Part shown: positions 27,259-36,363 of the stretch, one piece after another | Numbering within the stretch: position 1 is the first letter of the stretch | Layout of the letters: each line of letters starts with the position of its first letter | Assembly: GCA_030054095.1 (NCBI GenBank) | Contig: JASGCO010000017.1 | Span: 21,850-85,849, forward strand | Direction of reading: 5' to 3' | DNA: 64,000 nucleotides | From: Sediminibacterium sp. | GTDB lineage: Bacteria > Bacteroidota > Bacteroidia > B-17B0 > Aurantibacillaceae | Position numbers and translations under genes: made by a program | Notes under the pieces: model-generated | Database searches by the model: none | Seen by the model: the letters and a program-made list of their open reading frames with translations, nothing else | What the model was told of the DNA's origin: nothing

Positions 27259-28155
27259 TTATTTGGTTTGTGTATATGCGTTCCGGATAGCTTTTACCTT
27301 TTCCACAATTCCTTTATAAATATCTTCCGTCATATTTAGTTGTTTTCCGCCTCCAATAAGCATTTTGCCTTCATTCGATTTATTTCCTCCGGCCAGATCC
27401 TTTTCTGAAATTTTATTGAATTCGGCCAACAGACCTTCAAAATCGGACTTAATAGCTTTTACATTAGCGTCCGACTCATGTTTTTTGAGAAATTCAATAA
27501 GATTTTCCAGCGTATATTTTTGGTCTGCCAAACGTTCAACAATAGGGCTTCCGGCTTCATATTTGGCAAGATTTGTTGCGATATACAAACTTTCTATCCA
27601 GCCACCAGCTACCACCTGAGCCAAGGTTGGGCCCTGCTGACTACCTTCTAGTGTTTCGAAAGAAGAGAAATAAATATCGTCGGTAATCACAGCCAGTGAG
27701 TCAGGTGCCCCCACATTGTTCTCCAGACGTTTCATCATTTCTGGTTTAATCGCTGTACTTACACCAATCTGGTCTCCCATTTGCTTAACCACTTTAAAGT
27801 ACTTAAGCGCCTCTGAACCCAATTCAAAAATACTACAGTAACTTAAATCACAGCTATAAATACCAAAATTTAGCGCACGTGACTTACTGTCTGCATAATT
27901 TTTCTGATTATCAGGAGGATTCAGGAAAGATGTATTTTTATTGTTTTTCCCACCTACCATCTTAATGAAGGTAAGCATTTCCCCTGGTGAAGGAACCTGA
28001 AAAAAAGTTTCAGAAACTGGATTAATGGTCGGTGTTTCTACTTTTGCAGAGTCAACACCATTGTCAATCGGATCTTCTGTTTTACCACCTCCGCAACTTG
28101 CCAGGCAAAAAGCGGCCATAACAGGAACCATCAGATAGGAGTTAATTTTAATCAT
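27259..28155 (-). CDS. Lipoprotein of unknown function
   Basis: A 298-residue lipoprotein: lipobox CLASC, with the acylated Cys at about residue 21, then a Gly- and acid-rich linker. The rest is predicted mostly alpha-helical, with a conserved-looking core (RALNFGIYSCDLSYCSIFEL and GGWIESLYIATNLAKYE). I have no name for the family. It lies 19 bp downstream of sucC and 3-9 bp upstream of the Cys-containing secreted gene, suggesting one transcript that ends at the 26706-26738 terminator. Confidence 0.68.
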   Translation of the reverse strand: MIKINSYLMVPVMAAFCLASCGGGKTEDPIDNGVDSAKVETPTINPVSETFFQVPSPGEMLTFIKMVGGKNNKNTSFLNPPDNQKNYADSKSRALNFGIYSCDLSYCSIFELGSEALKYFKVVKQMGDQIGVSTAIKPEMMKRLENNVGAPDSLAVITDDIYFSSFETLEGSQQGPTLAQVVAGGWIESLYIATNLAKYEAGSPIVERLADQKYTLENLIEFLKKHESDANVKAIKSDFEGLLAEFNKISEKDLAGGNKSNEGKMLIGGGKQLNMTEDIYKGIVEKVKAIRNAYTQTK

Positions 28156-28174
28156 CTTCTAAATATATGAATTT

Positions 28175-29371
28175 TTAATTTGATTTGATCAATTTGTTCA
28201 CCAACGATGCCGCCTCATGAAACTCAATGGCCGAATATACTTTAAGTCCAGATTCATCAATCAGTTTTTTAGCAGCTTCGGCATTTGTTCCCTGCAACCG
28301 GATAATAATTGGCACTGTAATATTCCCCATATTTTTATATGCATCTACTATCCCCTGCGCCACGCGATCGCAACGCACAATGCCTCCGAAAATATTTACC
28401 AGAATAGCCTTTACATTAGGGTCTTTCAGGATAATGCGGAATGCCTTCTCTACACGTTCAGCATTAGCGGTACCCCCCACATCCAAAAAGTTAGCAGGTT
28501 CCCCGCCACTTAACTTGATTATATCCATTGTGGCCATAGCCAACCCAGCTCCATTTACCATACACCCCACATTACCATCTAACTTCACGTAGTTCAATTC
28601 TGCTTCGCGGGCTTCCACATCAATAGGATTTTCTTCCGTAATATCGCGCATGGCTTCGTAATCCGGATGGCGGAATAAGCCGTTTCCGTCAAATGTCACC
28701 TTGCTATCTACGGCGATAATACGATCGTCTGATGTTTTTAATACAGGATTAATCTCAAACAAAGAAGCGTCAATACTTTCATAAGCCTTGTACAGAGCTC
28801 CTACAAATTTTACCATTTCTTTAAACGCGTTTCCGCTAAGTCCCAGATTAAACGCTATTTTACGTGCCTGAAATGCCTGTAAACCAACACGCGGATCAAT
28901 TTCTTCCTTCCATATTTTTTCGGGCGTATGTTCGGCTACCGCTTCAATATCCATTCCTCCTTCGGTAGAATAAACAATAGTATTACGACTGCGCGAACGA
29001 TCGAGCAATACGCTCATGTAAAACTCTTTAGTAGCAGAGGCTCCCGGATAATAAACATCCTGAGCAACAAGTACTTTATTTACACGTTTCCCCTCGGCAC
29101 TTGTTTGCGGTGTGATTAACTGCATACCAATGATCTGAGTTGCTTTTTCTTTTACTTCATCCAGATTTTTGGCCAACTTAACACCACCCCCTTTACCACG
29201 CCCTCCGGCATGAATCTGAGCTTTTACTACCACCCAATCACTGTTGTATTTGGCTTTTAATTCTTTCGCCGCTTCCACAGCTTGTTCCGGCGTATCAGCC
29301 ACAATCCCTTCCTGAATGGCCACACCAAAGCTTTTTAAAATGCTTTTTCCCTGATATTCGTGTATATTCAT
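28175..29371 (-). CDS. sucC: Succinyl-CoA ligase, beta subunit
   Basis: The 398-residue ATP-grasp subunit of the TCA-cycle ligase that makes succinate and a nucleoside triphosphate from succinyl-CoA. The start MNIHEYQGKSILKSFGV, the glycine-rich HAGGRGKGGGVKLA loop and the C-terminal NIFGGIVRCDRVAQGI are diagnostic. The alpha subunit gene (sucD) is not beside it in this window, which is common in this phylum. Downstream lies an unknown lipoprotein gene. Confidence 0.96.
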   Translation of the reverse strand: MNIHEYQGKSILKSFGVAIQEGIVADTPEQAVEAAKELKAKYNSDWVVVKAQIHAGGRGKGGGVKLAKNLDEVKEKATQIIGMQLITPQTSAEGKRVNKVLVAQDVYYPGASATKEFYMSVLLDRSRSRNTIVYSTEGGMDIEAVAEHTPEKIWKEEIDPRVGLQAFQARKIAFNLGLSGNAFKEMVKFVGALYKAYESIDASLFEINPVLKTSDDRIIAVDSKVTFDGNGLFRHPDYEAMRDITEENPIDVEAREAELNYVKLDGNVGCMVNGAGLAMATMDIIKLSGGEPANFLDVGGTANAERVEKAFRIILKDPNVKAILVNIFGGIVRCDRVAQGIVDAYKNMGNITVPIIIRLQGTNAEAAKKLIDESGLKVYSAIEFHEAASLVNKLIKSN

Positions 29372-29817
29372 ACTATTTTATAAAATGCAGAAGCCAAATT
29401 TAGCATTTATTTTTTATTAAAAAAGGTTGCCTGCTTTAATTCATTATTGAACCGATACAGAACCAAAACATAAGGCATTCAGACTAGCGTTTAACAATGA
29501 AGGTAAAAGCTTTCTAAATAGCCCCTCGCCCTGTTACAAACCATAAATCAACCAAAAAAAACAAACAAATATAATACAAATACAATATTCGTGCGCTAAA
29601 ATTATTGCAATAACACTAAAAGTACATTTTCTGTTTACCTCACTAACCCAATCCTTTCCGGTTTCTTTTGTTTAATACTAAAGTCAACAAGTACCTTACA
29701 TGGTTACGCATGGGGAATTTATTCTGATTCCATCACACATTGTAACATTTTTTAAAATTGGCATTATTTCTTGGGCAACGGCACGTTTTTTGAGATGTTT
29801 TTTGTATTATCATCACT
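29372..29817. other. 446-bp AT-rich divergent intergenic region
   Basis: It separates divergent sucC and the VWA gene. It holds a TAAATTTG box near sucC (listed separately). A second TATATTTG lies on the minus strand near 29567-29575 with no matching -33 box. I see no hairpin, repeat or credible small gene in the rest. Confidence 0.5.
29395..29402 (-). promoter_or_regulatory. Possible -7 box (TAAATTTG) for sucC
   Basis: TAAATTTG on the minus strand, 23 bases before the sucC ATG, fits TAnnTTTG. The upstream -33 area is T-rich but lacks TTTG. Confidence 0.35.
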
Positions 29818-30969
29818 ATGGTTTTAATAAGATTGCGTGTAGCGCTTATCGTTCTTAATATCCTTTTTCTACTGCCAATCCGGGCGCAGCTTTTATTCAG
29901 TGAAACTCACTTAAACACGGGGGCCATTGAGTCGGCCTACCAGTTACAAAGCGTTATTACTGTTACCAATACCGGACAAAAAACTGCTTACCTGATGCGG
30001 GCCGATACAGACCCCGAAGTAACCGTAAAATCCATTTCCAAACGTCTTGGACCCGGCGATACGACTTCTGTTTTTTTAACCTATACCCCTAAAAAAGACG
30101 GGAAGTTTAGCACCACTATAGAACTGATATGCAGTGATAAAACCACTCCCTACCTTGTACACTGGAGCGGACAATTAAAACACTGGAAAGCAGACGACAG
30201 AACTGCCTGTTATTACTTCCGCAGAAATACAACCTCAACTGAGATTAAAAATGAACCACTTCTGGTTCAAGCCCCGGTCAATCCGAAAGATAACAGCAAC
30301 CGGATTCCGGATCCCAACAAGACAGAATTACCACCTCCGGTATCTGTTTCGGCTCCAGCAAGAAAAGAAGATACGTCTTTAGCCCCTCATGAAGAGCTTC
30401 CTCTACTTCAATACAAACCAAATAATATTTTGTTTCTGGTAGATGTCAGTAGTTCTATGAAAGACTCATTAAAACTGCCTCTGGTAAAAATAGCGCTTCA
30501 TAAATTAGTGGATGCTCTCCGGGATGTAGATTACATTAGTTTTATGACCTATGCTGACAGCGTTACGGTTTTGGCTGAACATTTACAGGGGCAACAAAAA
30601 GAACAACTTAAAACAATCATAGGATCCATTAAAGCGAAAGGATTAACCAAGGGGAACAAGGCGATATTAGCCGGAACTGATCTTGTACTGAAACATTACT
30701 TGCCGGAAGGCAATAACCAGATTATTCTGATAACAGACGGCCAGTTCAGAATGACAGATGAAGACTATAAAAAATGGGAACAGAAAACTCTTCAGCACAC
30801 TGTAATAATAAGTACTGTTGGTTTCGGGGATGAAAAAAATTCAATACGTAACCTCAAAACCATTGCGCAGAAAGGAAGTGGCGCTTTCATTCATGTTAAA
30901 TCCCGTAAAGCTTGTGAAGACGTTTTACTGGAAGAAATCAAGGAGCGCAGTAAACGCAAATTCAAATAA
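29818..30969 (+). CDS. Exported protein with von Willebrand A domain
   Basis: A 383-residue protein. A signal peptide (IVLNILFLLPIRAQ) is followed by an Ig-like domain (about 25-125) reminiscent of DUF1573 (VTNTGQKTAYL, GPGDTTSVFLTYTPKKDGKF), a Pro-rich linker, and a VWA domain (about 200-375). The metal-ion-dependent adhesion site looks complete: DVSSS, a Thr in LAGTDLVLK and the ITDG Asp. Extracellular protein binding or envelope scaffolding is likely; the ligand is unknown. It stands alone, convergent with rsmD. Confidence 0.82.
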   Translation: MVLIRLRVALIVLNILFLLPIRAQLLFSETHLNTGAIESAYQLQSVITVTNTGQKTAYLMRADTDPEVTVKSISKRLGPGDTTSVFLTYTPKKDGKFSTTIELICSDKTTPYLVHWSGQLKHWKADDRTACYYFRRNTTSTEIKNEPLLVQAPVNPKDNSNRIPDPNKTELPPPVSVSAPARKEDTSLAPHEELPLLQYKPNNILFLVDVSSSMKDSLKLPLVKIALHKLVDALRDVDYISFMTYADSVTVLAEHLQGQQKEQLKTIIGSIKAKGLTKGNKAILAGTDLVLKHYLPEGNNQIILITDGQFRMTDEDYKKWEQKTLQHTVIISTVGFGDEKNSIRNLKTIAQKGSGAFIHVKSRKACEDVLLEEIKERSKRKFK

Positions 30970-31041
30970 CTGTTCGGCAATGTATTAAGGTAAGAAATCA
31001 GATGCATCAGAGGAAAACGGTGGTGTTAACTTATTTCTATC

Positions 31042-31578
31042 TTACTGTACAGCTTCAAAAAAACTGAAGTTGACATTACCATAAACCCGTAATTGTACAA
31101 ATCCAGCCAGATGCTGCAGATCCGTTTTGGGGCCATGCTCAATTACCAGTAATCCTCCTGGTAAAAGCAAACGCCGTTCCGTTACTATGGCATGGATTTT
31201 ATCTATCGTTTCGAGCGCGTAGGGTGGATCCGCAAAAATAAAATCAAATCCGGGCTCGCAGGTTTGAAGGTACTGAAATACATCTGCCTTTAATGGCCAT
31301 AAAGGCATATTAAACTGTTCTGAAACCTGTTTTATGAATTTAAGACATGCTCCATTTTTATCTATCGCTATAACCGAAGCCGCGCCTCTACTGGCCAGCT
31401 CATAAGAAATATGGCCTGTTCCACTAAAAAGATCCAGTGCTTTAATGCCCTCAAAATCTATTCGGTTATTCAGAATATTAAATAAGCCCTCAAAGGCAAA
31501 ACCTGTAGTAGGTCTCACCGGCAGGTTTTTAGGCGGAAGTATATGTCGCCCCTTATGCGTTCCTCCTATAATGCGCAT
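31042..31578 (-). CDS. rsmD: 16S rRNA (guanine-N2)-methyltransferase RsmD
   Basis: Methylates G966 (E. coli numbering) of 16S rRNA with S-adenosylmethionine. The 178-residue protein has the family start MRIIGGTHKGRHI, the AdoMet motif LDLFSGTGHISYELASRGA and the catalytic ADPPYAL. It overlaps the upstream DUF3822 gene by 13 bp, a pairing that is frequent in Bacteroidota. Confidence 0.93.
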   Translation of the reverse strand: MRIIGGTHKGRHILPPKNLPVRPTTGFAFEGLFNILNNRIDFEGIKALDLFSGTGHISYELASRGAASVIAIDKNGACLKFIKQVSEQFNMPLWPLKADVFQYLQTCEPGFDFIFADPPYALETIDKIHAIVTERRLLLPGGLLVIEHGPKTDLQHLAGFVQLRVYGNVNFSFFEAVQ

Positions 31579-32411
31579 TCTTTTAGTGCTTTTAGGGTAA
31601 AAAAGTAATGACCTGGCAATTGCTCTGCTTCGTTTTTAAACAAGGGCGCACCATCCGTCATAAATGAAATGTTACGGATGTATTTCTTCAGCAATTTAGA
31701 TATTTCCGAATCTGTGGGGGCATTCATGGCCAGATAAAACGTATGTAAGGCCGGATCCAGCTGGTACTGTTCACTTACATACAATACGTAATATAAAACA
31801 TCGTCAATTGTTTCATACGAAAAGGCATTGTAAAATACCAATTGCTGTTGCCGGCGAATAGCTACTTCGATGTAATGCTTATGCACCACCAGTGCCGCAT
31901 ATAAGTCGGGTGGTGTAAGCAATGGCCGGAATTGTATAGCGCAAATGCCCGAATGCAGGAACTTTACATTATGAAATATATGTCCCAATGCTTGTTCAAT
32001 AAGTAACGGCATAGCAAACACAAAGGTTGTTCCATCGGCCAGACGTTGTTTCATTACGGCCTCTTCTTTGCGTTGCCCGTTTGTAAAATCAAACAACGGA
32101 GTTACTGAGGTTTCGTCGAAATTCTCCGGAACTAACGCGAACCGGTCGTTAATTATGCCTGCGTAAACGGATCTATGCGAGGCCGGGTCTATCCGTAAAT
32201 CGCGTAAAACTGCACTGATTATACTGGCAAGTTCGTCTGCTGCTGATAATTGCTCGCTAAAAACCACATGCGCCAGTAATACGCTTTGGTCGTTATCTGC
32301 TGAAAATGAAACACAACAACACTCCCAGTCACTAAACAACATACAAAATACTGTATTAGTGCCTCCTCCGGAAACCCTTCTGAAATTTACCGTATAGTTT
32401 AATGCCGGCAT
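31566..32411 (-). CDS. DUF3822 family protein
   Basis: A 281-residue protein recognised as DUF3822 by the layout of an actin/hexokinase-like fold and by its place directly before rsmD. It has no signal peptide or membrane helix. Features include YAGIINDRFALVPENF near residue 83 and a C-terminal half with HYIEVAIRRQQQLVFYNAF. Its function is not established. The coupled expression with rsmD (13-bp overlap) suggests a link with ribosome assembly, which is an inference. Confidence 0.78.
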   Translation of the reverse strand: MPALNYTVNFRRVSGGGTNTVFCMLFSDWECCCVSFSADNDQSVLLAHVVFSEQLSAADELASIISAVLRDLRIDPASHRSVYAGIINDRFALVPENFDETSVTPLFDFTNGQRKEEAVMKQRLADGTTFVFAMPLLIEQALGHIFHNVKFLHSGICAIQFRPLLTPPDLYAALVVHKHYIEVAIRRQQQLVFYNAFSYETIDDVLYYVLYVSEQYQLDPALHTFYLAMNAPTDSEISKLLKKYIRNISFMTDGAPLFKNEAEQLPGHYFFTLKALKECAL

Positions 32412-32423
32412 TTAACGAAACCA

Positions 32424-32452
32424 CAAAACTATAAAATAACGTGGTGTTTCAA
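32424..32452 (-). promoter_or_regulatory. Two-box Bacteroidota promoter for DUF3822-rsmD
   Basis: On the minus strand a TTG (32450-32452) is followed after 18 bases by TAGTTTTG (32424-32431), a full TAnnTTTG match. Spacing is right for a primary sigma promoter of this phylum. The predicted start lies about 7 bases from the ATG. Confidence 0.5.
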
Positions 32453-32523
32453 CATATAAAGCCGTTAAAATCAGAATTAAAATTTGTTTACCTTCAAAAC
32501 TGTAAACTAAAATTTAAAATTCT

Positions 32524-33024
32524 ATGAATATTAATTTCAAAATCCTATTGCTTGCAGCCATCATTCCTTTACTGGTTGGCTTTATATGGTATAATCCTAA
32601 AACATTCGGAAACGCGTGGATGCGCGAAAGCGGTGTAACAGAAGACAAAATAAAAAACAGTAAGATGTGGCTTATTTTCGGACTAACCTTCCTTTGCTCC
32701 TTTTTCATGGCCTTCATTATTCAGTTTTTAGTTGTTCACCAATTTGGCGCATTATCTTTACTGTACACCCATCCCGATTTTGCCAAAGAAGGCTCCGAGG
32801 CTTCTCAAATTCTTGAAAAGTTTAATGCTTTAGTGGGGAGCAGTTACCGTACGTTTAAACATGGCGCTTTTCACGGAACATTCGCCGGACTGTTTTTAGC
32901 CACACCAATCGTTACAATTCTTGCACTCTTTGAACGGCGTTCATTCAAATACATTGCTATTCATGCCGGATACTGGATTATTTCTTTTGCCCTGATGGGG
33001 GGTGTTCTTTGTTCGCTTGTTTAA
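32524..33024 (+). CDS. DUF1761 family membrane protein
   Basis: A 166-residue integral membrane protein with four hydrophobic segments. The N-terminal block LVGFIWYNPKTFGNAWM and the central HGAFHGTFAGLFLATPI are typical of DUF1761. No function is known for the family. It is a single gene followed 125 bp later by a glutathione peroxidase with its own promoter candidate. Confidence 0.8.
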   Translation: MNINFKILLLAAIIPLLVGFIWYNPKTFGNAWMRESGVTEDKIKNSKMWLIFGLTFLCSFFMAFIIQFLVVHQFGALSLLYTHPDFAKEGSEASQILEKFNALVGSSYRTFKHGAFHGTFAGLFLATPIVTILALFERRSFKYIAIHAGYWIISFALMGGVLCSLV

Positions 33025-33091
33025 ACAGACTTACCTGTTTACGAATTTCCGTAACCTGTATTTTTGGTTGGTCTTATAACTGGCATGAAAA

Positions 33092-33099
33092 TACGTTTG
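33092..33099 (+). promoter_or_regulatory. Possible promoter for glutathione peroxidase
   Basis: TACGTTTG (33092-33099) fits TAnnTTTG, with a TTG 21 bases upstream (33068-33070). A second match, TATTTTTG, lies at 33059-33066. Either would give a leader of 45-80 bases. Confidence 0.4.
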
Positions 33100-33148
33100 T
33101 ACTGAACCTTTTGTGTTAGCTATTGTTTAAAAGTAAATATTATATTAA

Positions 33149-33730
33149 ATGAAAAAAATAGTCCTTGCCGCCTTAGCATTCGCTTTTATCCAGATGGGTC
33201 ATACCCCTGAAACATCAATAACTGCGTATCAAACAGAAAGTTTGAATTTTAATCCCGCCCCTTCCAGTATTTATGACTTTAAGTTAAAAACCCTGGAAGG
33301 TGAAGACATTAGTTTATCGAAATTTAAAGGTAAAAAAATGCTCCTTATAAACGTTGCCAGCAAATGCGGTTATACTCCACAATACACGAATCTGCAAAAA
33401 CTTCACGAGCAGTATGGCGACAAAGTTGTTCTGATCGGGTTTCCAGCCAATAATTTCGGAGGACAGGAGCCCGGCACCTCTAAAGATATTTCCGAATTTT
33501 GTAAAAAGAACTATGGTGTTAGTTTCCTTATGATGGAGAAAATCAGTGTAAAAGGGAACGACATACACCCGTTATACAAATGGTTAAGCAGCAAAGAACT
33601 TAATGGGTCGGTAAACGAAGCGCCCAACTGGAATTTTTGTAAGTACCTGATTGATGAAAATGGTAAAGTACTTAAATTTTTTCCAAGCAATGTGGATCCG
33701 CTCAGTAAGGAAATCACATCGTTACTTTAA
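33149..33730 (+). CDS. Glutathione peroxidase family (thiol peroxidase), probably exported
   Basis: A 193-residue GPx-like protein. The peroxidatic Cys73 is in NVASKCGYTPQY; the Gln (FGGQEPG) and the Trp-Asn (WNFCKYL) of the catalytic tetrad are present, as is a Cys in SEFCKKNYG at the place of the resolving Cys in thioredoxin-dependent members. An N-terminal hydrophobic stretch (VLAALAFAFIQMGHT) and a 35-residue linker precede the domain, so it probably acts in the periplasm against hydroperoxides. Real reductant is likely thioredoxin-like, not glutathione. Confidence 0.88.
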   Translation: MKKIVLAALAFAFIQMGHTPETSITAYQTESLNFNPAPSSIYDFKLKTLEGEDISLSKFKGKKMLLINVASKCGYTPQYTNLQKLHEQYGDKVVLIGFPANNFGGQEPGTSKDISEFCKKNYGVSFLMMEKISVKGNDIHPLYKWLSSKELNGSVNEAPNWNFCKYLIDENGKVLKFFPSNVDPLSKEITSLL

Positions 33731-33780
33731 CCGTAAATAGACAGCAGAATTTCTGTTACGCACCAAAACTTGTGATTGCT

Positions 33781-34740
33781 TTACGAAGCCAGATAAAAAT
33801 AAACGGGCATTCCAATGGTTATATTTAGCGGAAATGTGATAGCCAGAGCCATTGGGATATAAAGCCCGGGATCTGCTTCGGGATTTGTCAGTTTCATGGC
33901 AGCGGGAACTGCAATGTATGACGCGCTGGCTGCCAGAACACCAAACATAAACCGGTCGGATACATCTGCTGTAAATAAACTACTTATCAGTGTAAAAACT
34001 ATTCCATTTAATAACGGCATAACCGCTGCAAACACGATAGGAAACCATCCCGCCGAAATAAATGATTTTAGCTTACGTCCGCTGGTTATTCCCATATCCA
34101 AAAGAAAAATAGCCAGAAACCCTTTAAAAATATCATTGGTAAATGGTTTTATTCCCTCTGCCTGTCTGGCATCTGCCAGATATCCAATCAGCAGGCTTCC
34201 TAAGATCAGGAGAACGCTTCCATTTGTAAAACTATGGTGCAGAACCTCTCCGTGACGAATTCTCTTTTTATCTTTTCCAACAAAATAGGACATCAAAGCC
34301 AATCCCGCAATAATTGCTGGTGCTTCCATCAATGCCATTATGGCCACCATATATCCGTGGAAATTCATTTTTTGTAACTCCAGGTAAGAAACAGCTGTTA
34401 CAAAGGTAACCGCGCTAACAGAACCGTAGGCTGCTGCAATAGCCGCCGCATTATATACTGAAAGCCGTTGTTTAAGTATAAAAAAAGTATATACCGGAAT
34501 AATTACCGATATGGCAATCCCAAAAAGGATAAACCCTAATATCTCAGGTCGGAATGTTTCGTGCGATAATTCCTGCCCGCCTTTAAAACCAATAGACAAA
34601 AGGAGATAGAGTGAAATAAATTTTGAGGAATTGGCGGGTATTTCCAGATCACTTTTTAAGCGTACAGCGAGTACACCAAGTATAAAAAAAAGGAATGCCG
34701 GATTGGTAACATTTGTAATCAGTAAATCTAAATTTAACAT
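33781..34740 (-). CDS. SbtA-type sodium-dependent bicarbonate permease (DUF897)
   Basis: A 319-residue membrane protein with about ten helices in two inverted halves. The N-terminal FFILGVLAVRLKSDLEIP and LYLLLSIGFKGGQEL motifs, and ASASYIAVPAAMKL in the second half, match the SbtA family of Na+/bicarbonate symporters. No SbtB-type PII regulator gene is adjacent, unlike cyanobacteria. In a heterotroph it may supply bicarbonate for carboxylases. Transport substrate is inferred from family only. Confidence 0.82.
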   Translation of the reverse strand: MLNLDLLITNVTNPAFLFFILGVLAVRLKSDLEIPANSSKFISLYLLLSIGFKGGQELSHETFRPEILGFILFGIAISVIIPVYTFFILKQRLSVYNAAAIAAAYGSVSAVTFVTAVSYLELQKMNFHGYMVAIMALMEAPAIIAGLALMSYFVGKDKKRIRHGEVLHHSFTNGSVLLILGSLLIGYLADARQAEGIKPFTNDIFKGFLAIFLLDMGITSGRKLKSFISAGWFPIVFAAVMPLLNGIVFTLISSLFTADVSDRFMFGVLAASASYIAVPAAMKLTNPEADPGLYIPMALAITFPLNITIGMPVYFYLAS

Positions 34741-34830
34741 CTTATAATACCGTTTCGTTTTGTAAAATCAAGGTTTAAACACCAAATTGCTGAAAAGGTT
34801 CAGGATGTGGAAAAATAAATTCCGTTCAGT

Positions 34831-36363
34831 TTAAACGGTTTGCTTCTTGATTGTCAAAGCTTCTGCATAATCTATATGATGCCGTTGCGCGTCTATCCAT
34901 GCAAAAAAATCAAAATACTCCAACACATACCGCATATATGGATTTTTAAACGCGTCCATCAGATCCCGCTCCAGCTCCCCTAATAATTCCAGATGGTTGG
35001 ATTTCCGCTTGGAAAGCACGTATTTTTTGAAAAAATCGAGAAACTGGACTTCATAAGGCCTCACCGTTTCTATCTGATCAAAGAACCGCCGGACTGACTT
35101 ATACAAATAAGGTAATAAATCAAGATTATTCAGTTCGTAATGCACAATCAGGTTCAGTAACCGTGCAATACGCAACACCTCTTTCTTACCGCCACCTGTA
35201 TTCATTATCTTATTGAGATAAAACAAGGTTTTATTAAGCATCCCGCACCCATAGTAATTGACAGCAACCGTATAATTAAAAAACAGGTTTTCATCGGGGG
35301 TCAACTTGTCTTCGTATCGTTCCAGGCCTTTTATTATCTCAGATAAAACTTCCGGAGAGCGACTATACTGACCGGAATACGATAAAAACATCAGCATATC
35401 TGACGCGTAACCAGCAAACAGTCTTACTTGTAAATCGTGCGTACTATAAGCAGGATTATCGGCTAAGGCTCTCATCTTATCAATAATACGTTCCGTGAGA
35501 TGATGCTGACCTCCCAACGCATAATACCGCGTTAAAAACCCATGTACAAAGAGGTATATACGTGGCATCTCCGCTATTAACGCCTCATTTTTCTCAAAAA
35601 GGTCAAGAACCGCCGTGATAGAATGAAACATCTCTTCATTTTTAAGCAATAAGCGGTAAATGACTACCTGTGACATGCAAGCATAGATCTTTGCCCGTTT
35701 CGATTCAATGGCCGTGAGTTCCTGCATTAATGGATCGCTTAATAATCCAAGGATTTGCTCTTCTTTCTGCGCGTCATTTATTACCATGCCATCCGTTAAC
35801 AAATCTGTACACTTCAGGTAAAATGCTTCATAACGGTTTAAAATCCCTAAAAGACGCATCACCTGGGTCTTTTCCTCCATCAACATTTTAATCTTGGCAA
35901 CACTATTATCATCGAAACGCGATTCGATATCAATGATAATGCGTTCGAGATCGATAATTTCCAGTATCGCAAAAAAAAGTTCGTGTTCGTAGGCCAGTTG
36001 TTTTATCCGATCTAATTCCCGGCGCGCCAGTTTGTAAAGCGATTTATTAAAAAGAACCTGTACATTTTTAAGTTGTTCTTTGATATAAGACGCCACATTA
36101 TCCTGCGCATAACGCTGCCTTAATCCTTTTAGTAACTGATGCAAAAGCTGGTTCTTTTCCGAGGGTAAATGCTTAATAAATACCTCATTTCCGAATCGCT
36201 TCTTTACCAACTCCTCATCATACGTTTCCATCTCCTTTATGAACTCATATAATTTAAGATAATTCTTGTCTCCTTGCTGCAGAGATGCTACATTTAAAAA
36301 TGAGGCTTCCTCCTGAGCATTTAATGAATGAATTATGTCAAATAATAAATCGGATGGCTTCAT
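34831..36363 (-). CDS. Alpha-helical repeat protein of unknown function (tandem paralogue B)
   Basis: A 510-residue protein, almost entirely alpha-helical in appearance, without signal peptide or membrane helix. It is homologous along its length to the gene before it: compare IIHSLNAQEEASFLNV with LVRALTKSEKRFFKL at the start, VLFNKSLYKLARRELDRIK with ILYNKGQYKQCFKMLKPLK near residue 120, and AEMPRIYLFVHGFL with TEMPRMYLEVYYNL near 270. The helix pairs suggest a TPR-like solenoid. Its ATG overlaps the upstream stop (ATGA). No function is known to me; I recall the N-terminal pattern as recurring in Bacteroidota hypotheticals. Confidence 0.75.
   Translation of the reverse strand: MKPSDLLFDIIHSLNAQEEASFLNVASLQQGDKNYLKLYEFIKEMETYDEELVKKRFGNEVFIKHLPSEKNQLLHQLLKGLRQRYAQDNVASYIKEQLKNVQVLFNKSLYKLARRELDRIKQLAYEHELFFAILEIIDLERIIIDIESRFDDNSVAKIKMLMEEKTQVMRLLGILNRYEAFYLKCTDLLTDGMVINDAQKEEQILGLLSDPLMQELTAIESKRAKIYACMSQVVIYRLLLKNEEMFHSITAVLDLFEKNEALIAEMPRIYLFVHGFLTRYYALGGQHHLTERIIDKMRALADNPAYSTHDLQVRLFAGYASDMLMFLSYSGQYSRSPEVLSEIIKGLERYEDKLTPDENLFFNYTVAVNYYGCGMLNKTLFYLNKIMNTGGGKKEVLRIARLLNLIVHYELNNLDLLPYLYKSVRRFFDQIETVRPYEVQFLDFFKKYVLSKRKSNHLELLGELERDLMDAFKNPYMRYVLEYFDFFAWIDAQRHHIDYAEALTIKKQTV

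Noticed and set aside
30970..31041. Terminator between the VWA gene and rsmD
   Set aside because: Only an imperfect long-range match (GTAAGAAAT with ATTTCT-TCTTAC) with a large loop and no T-run.
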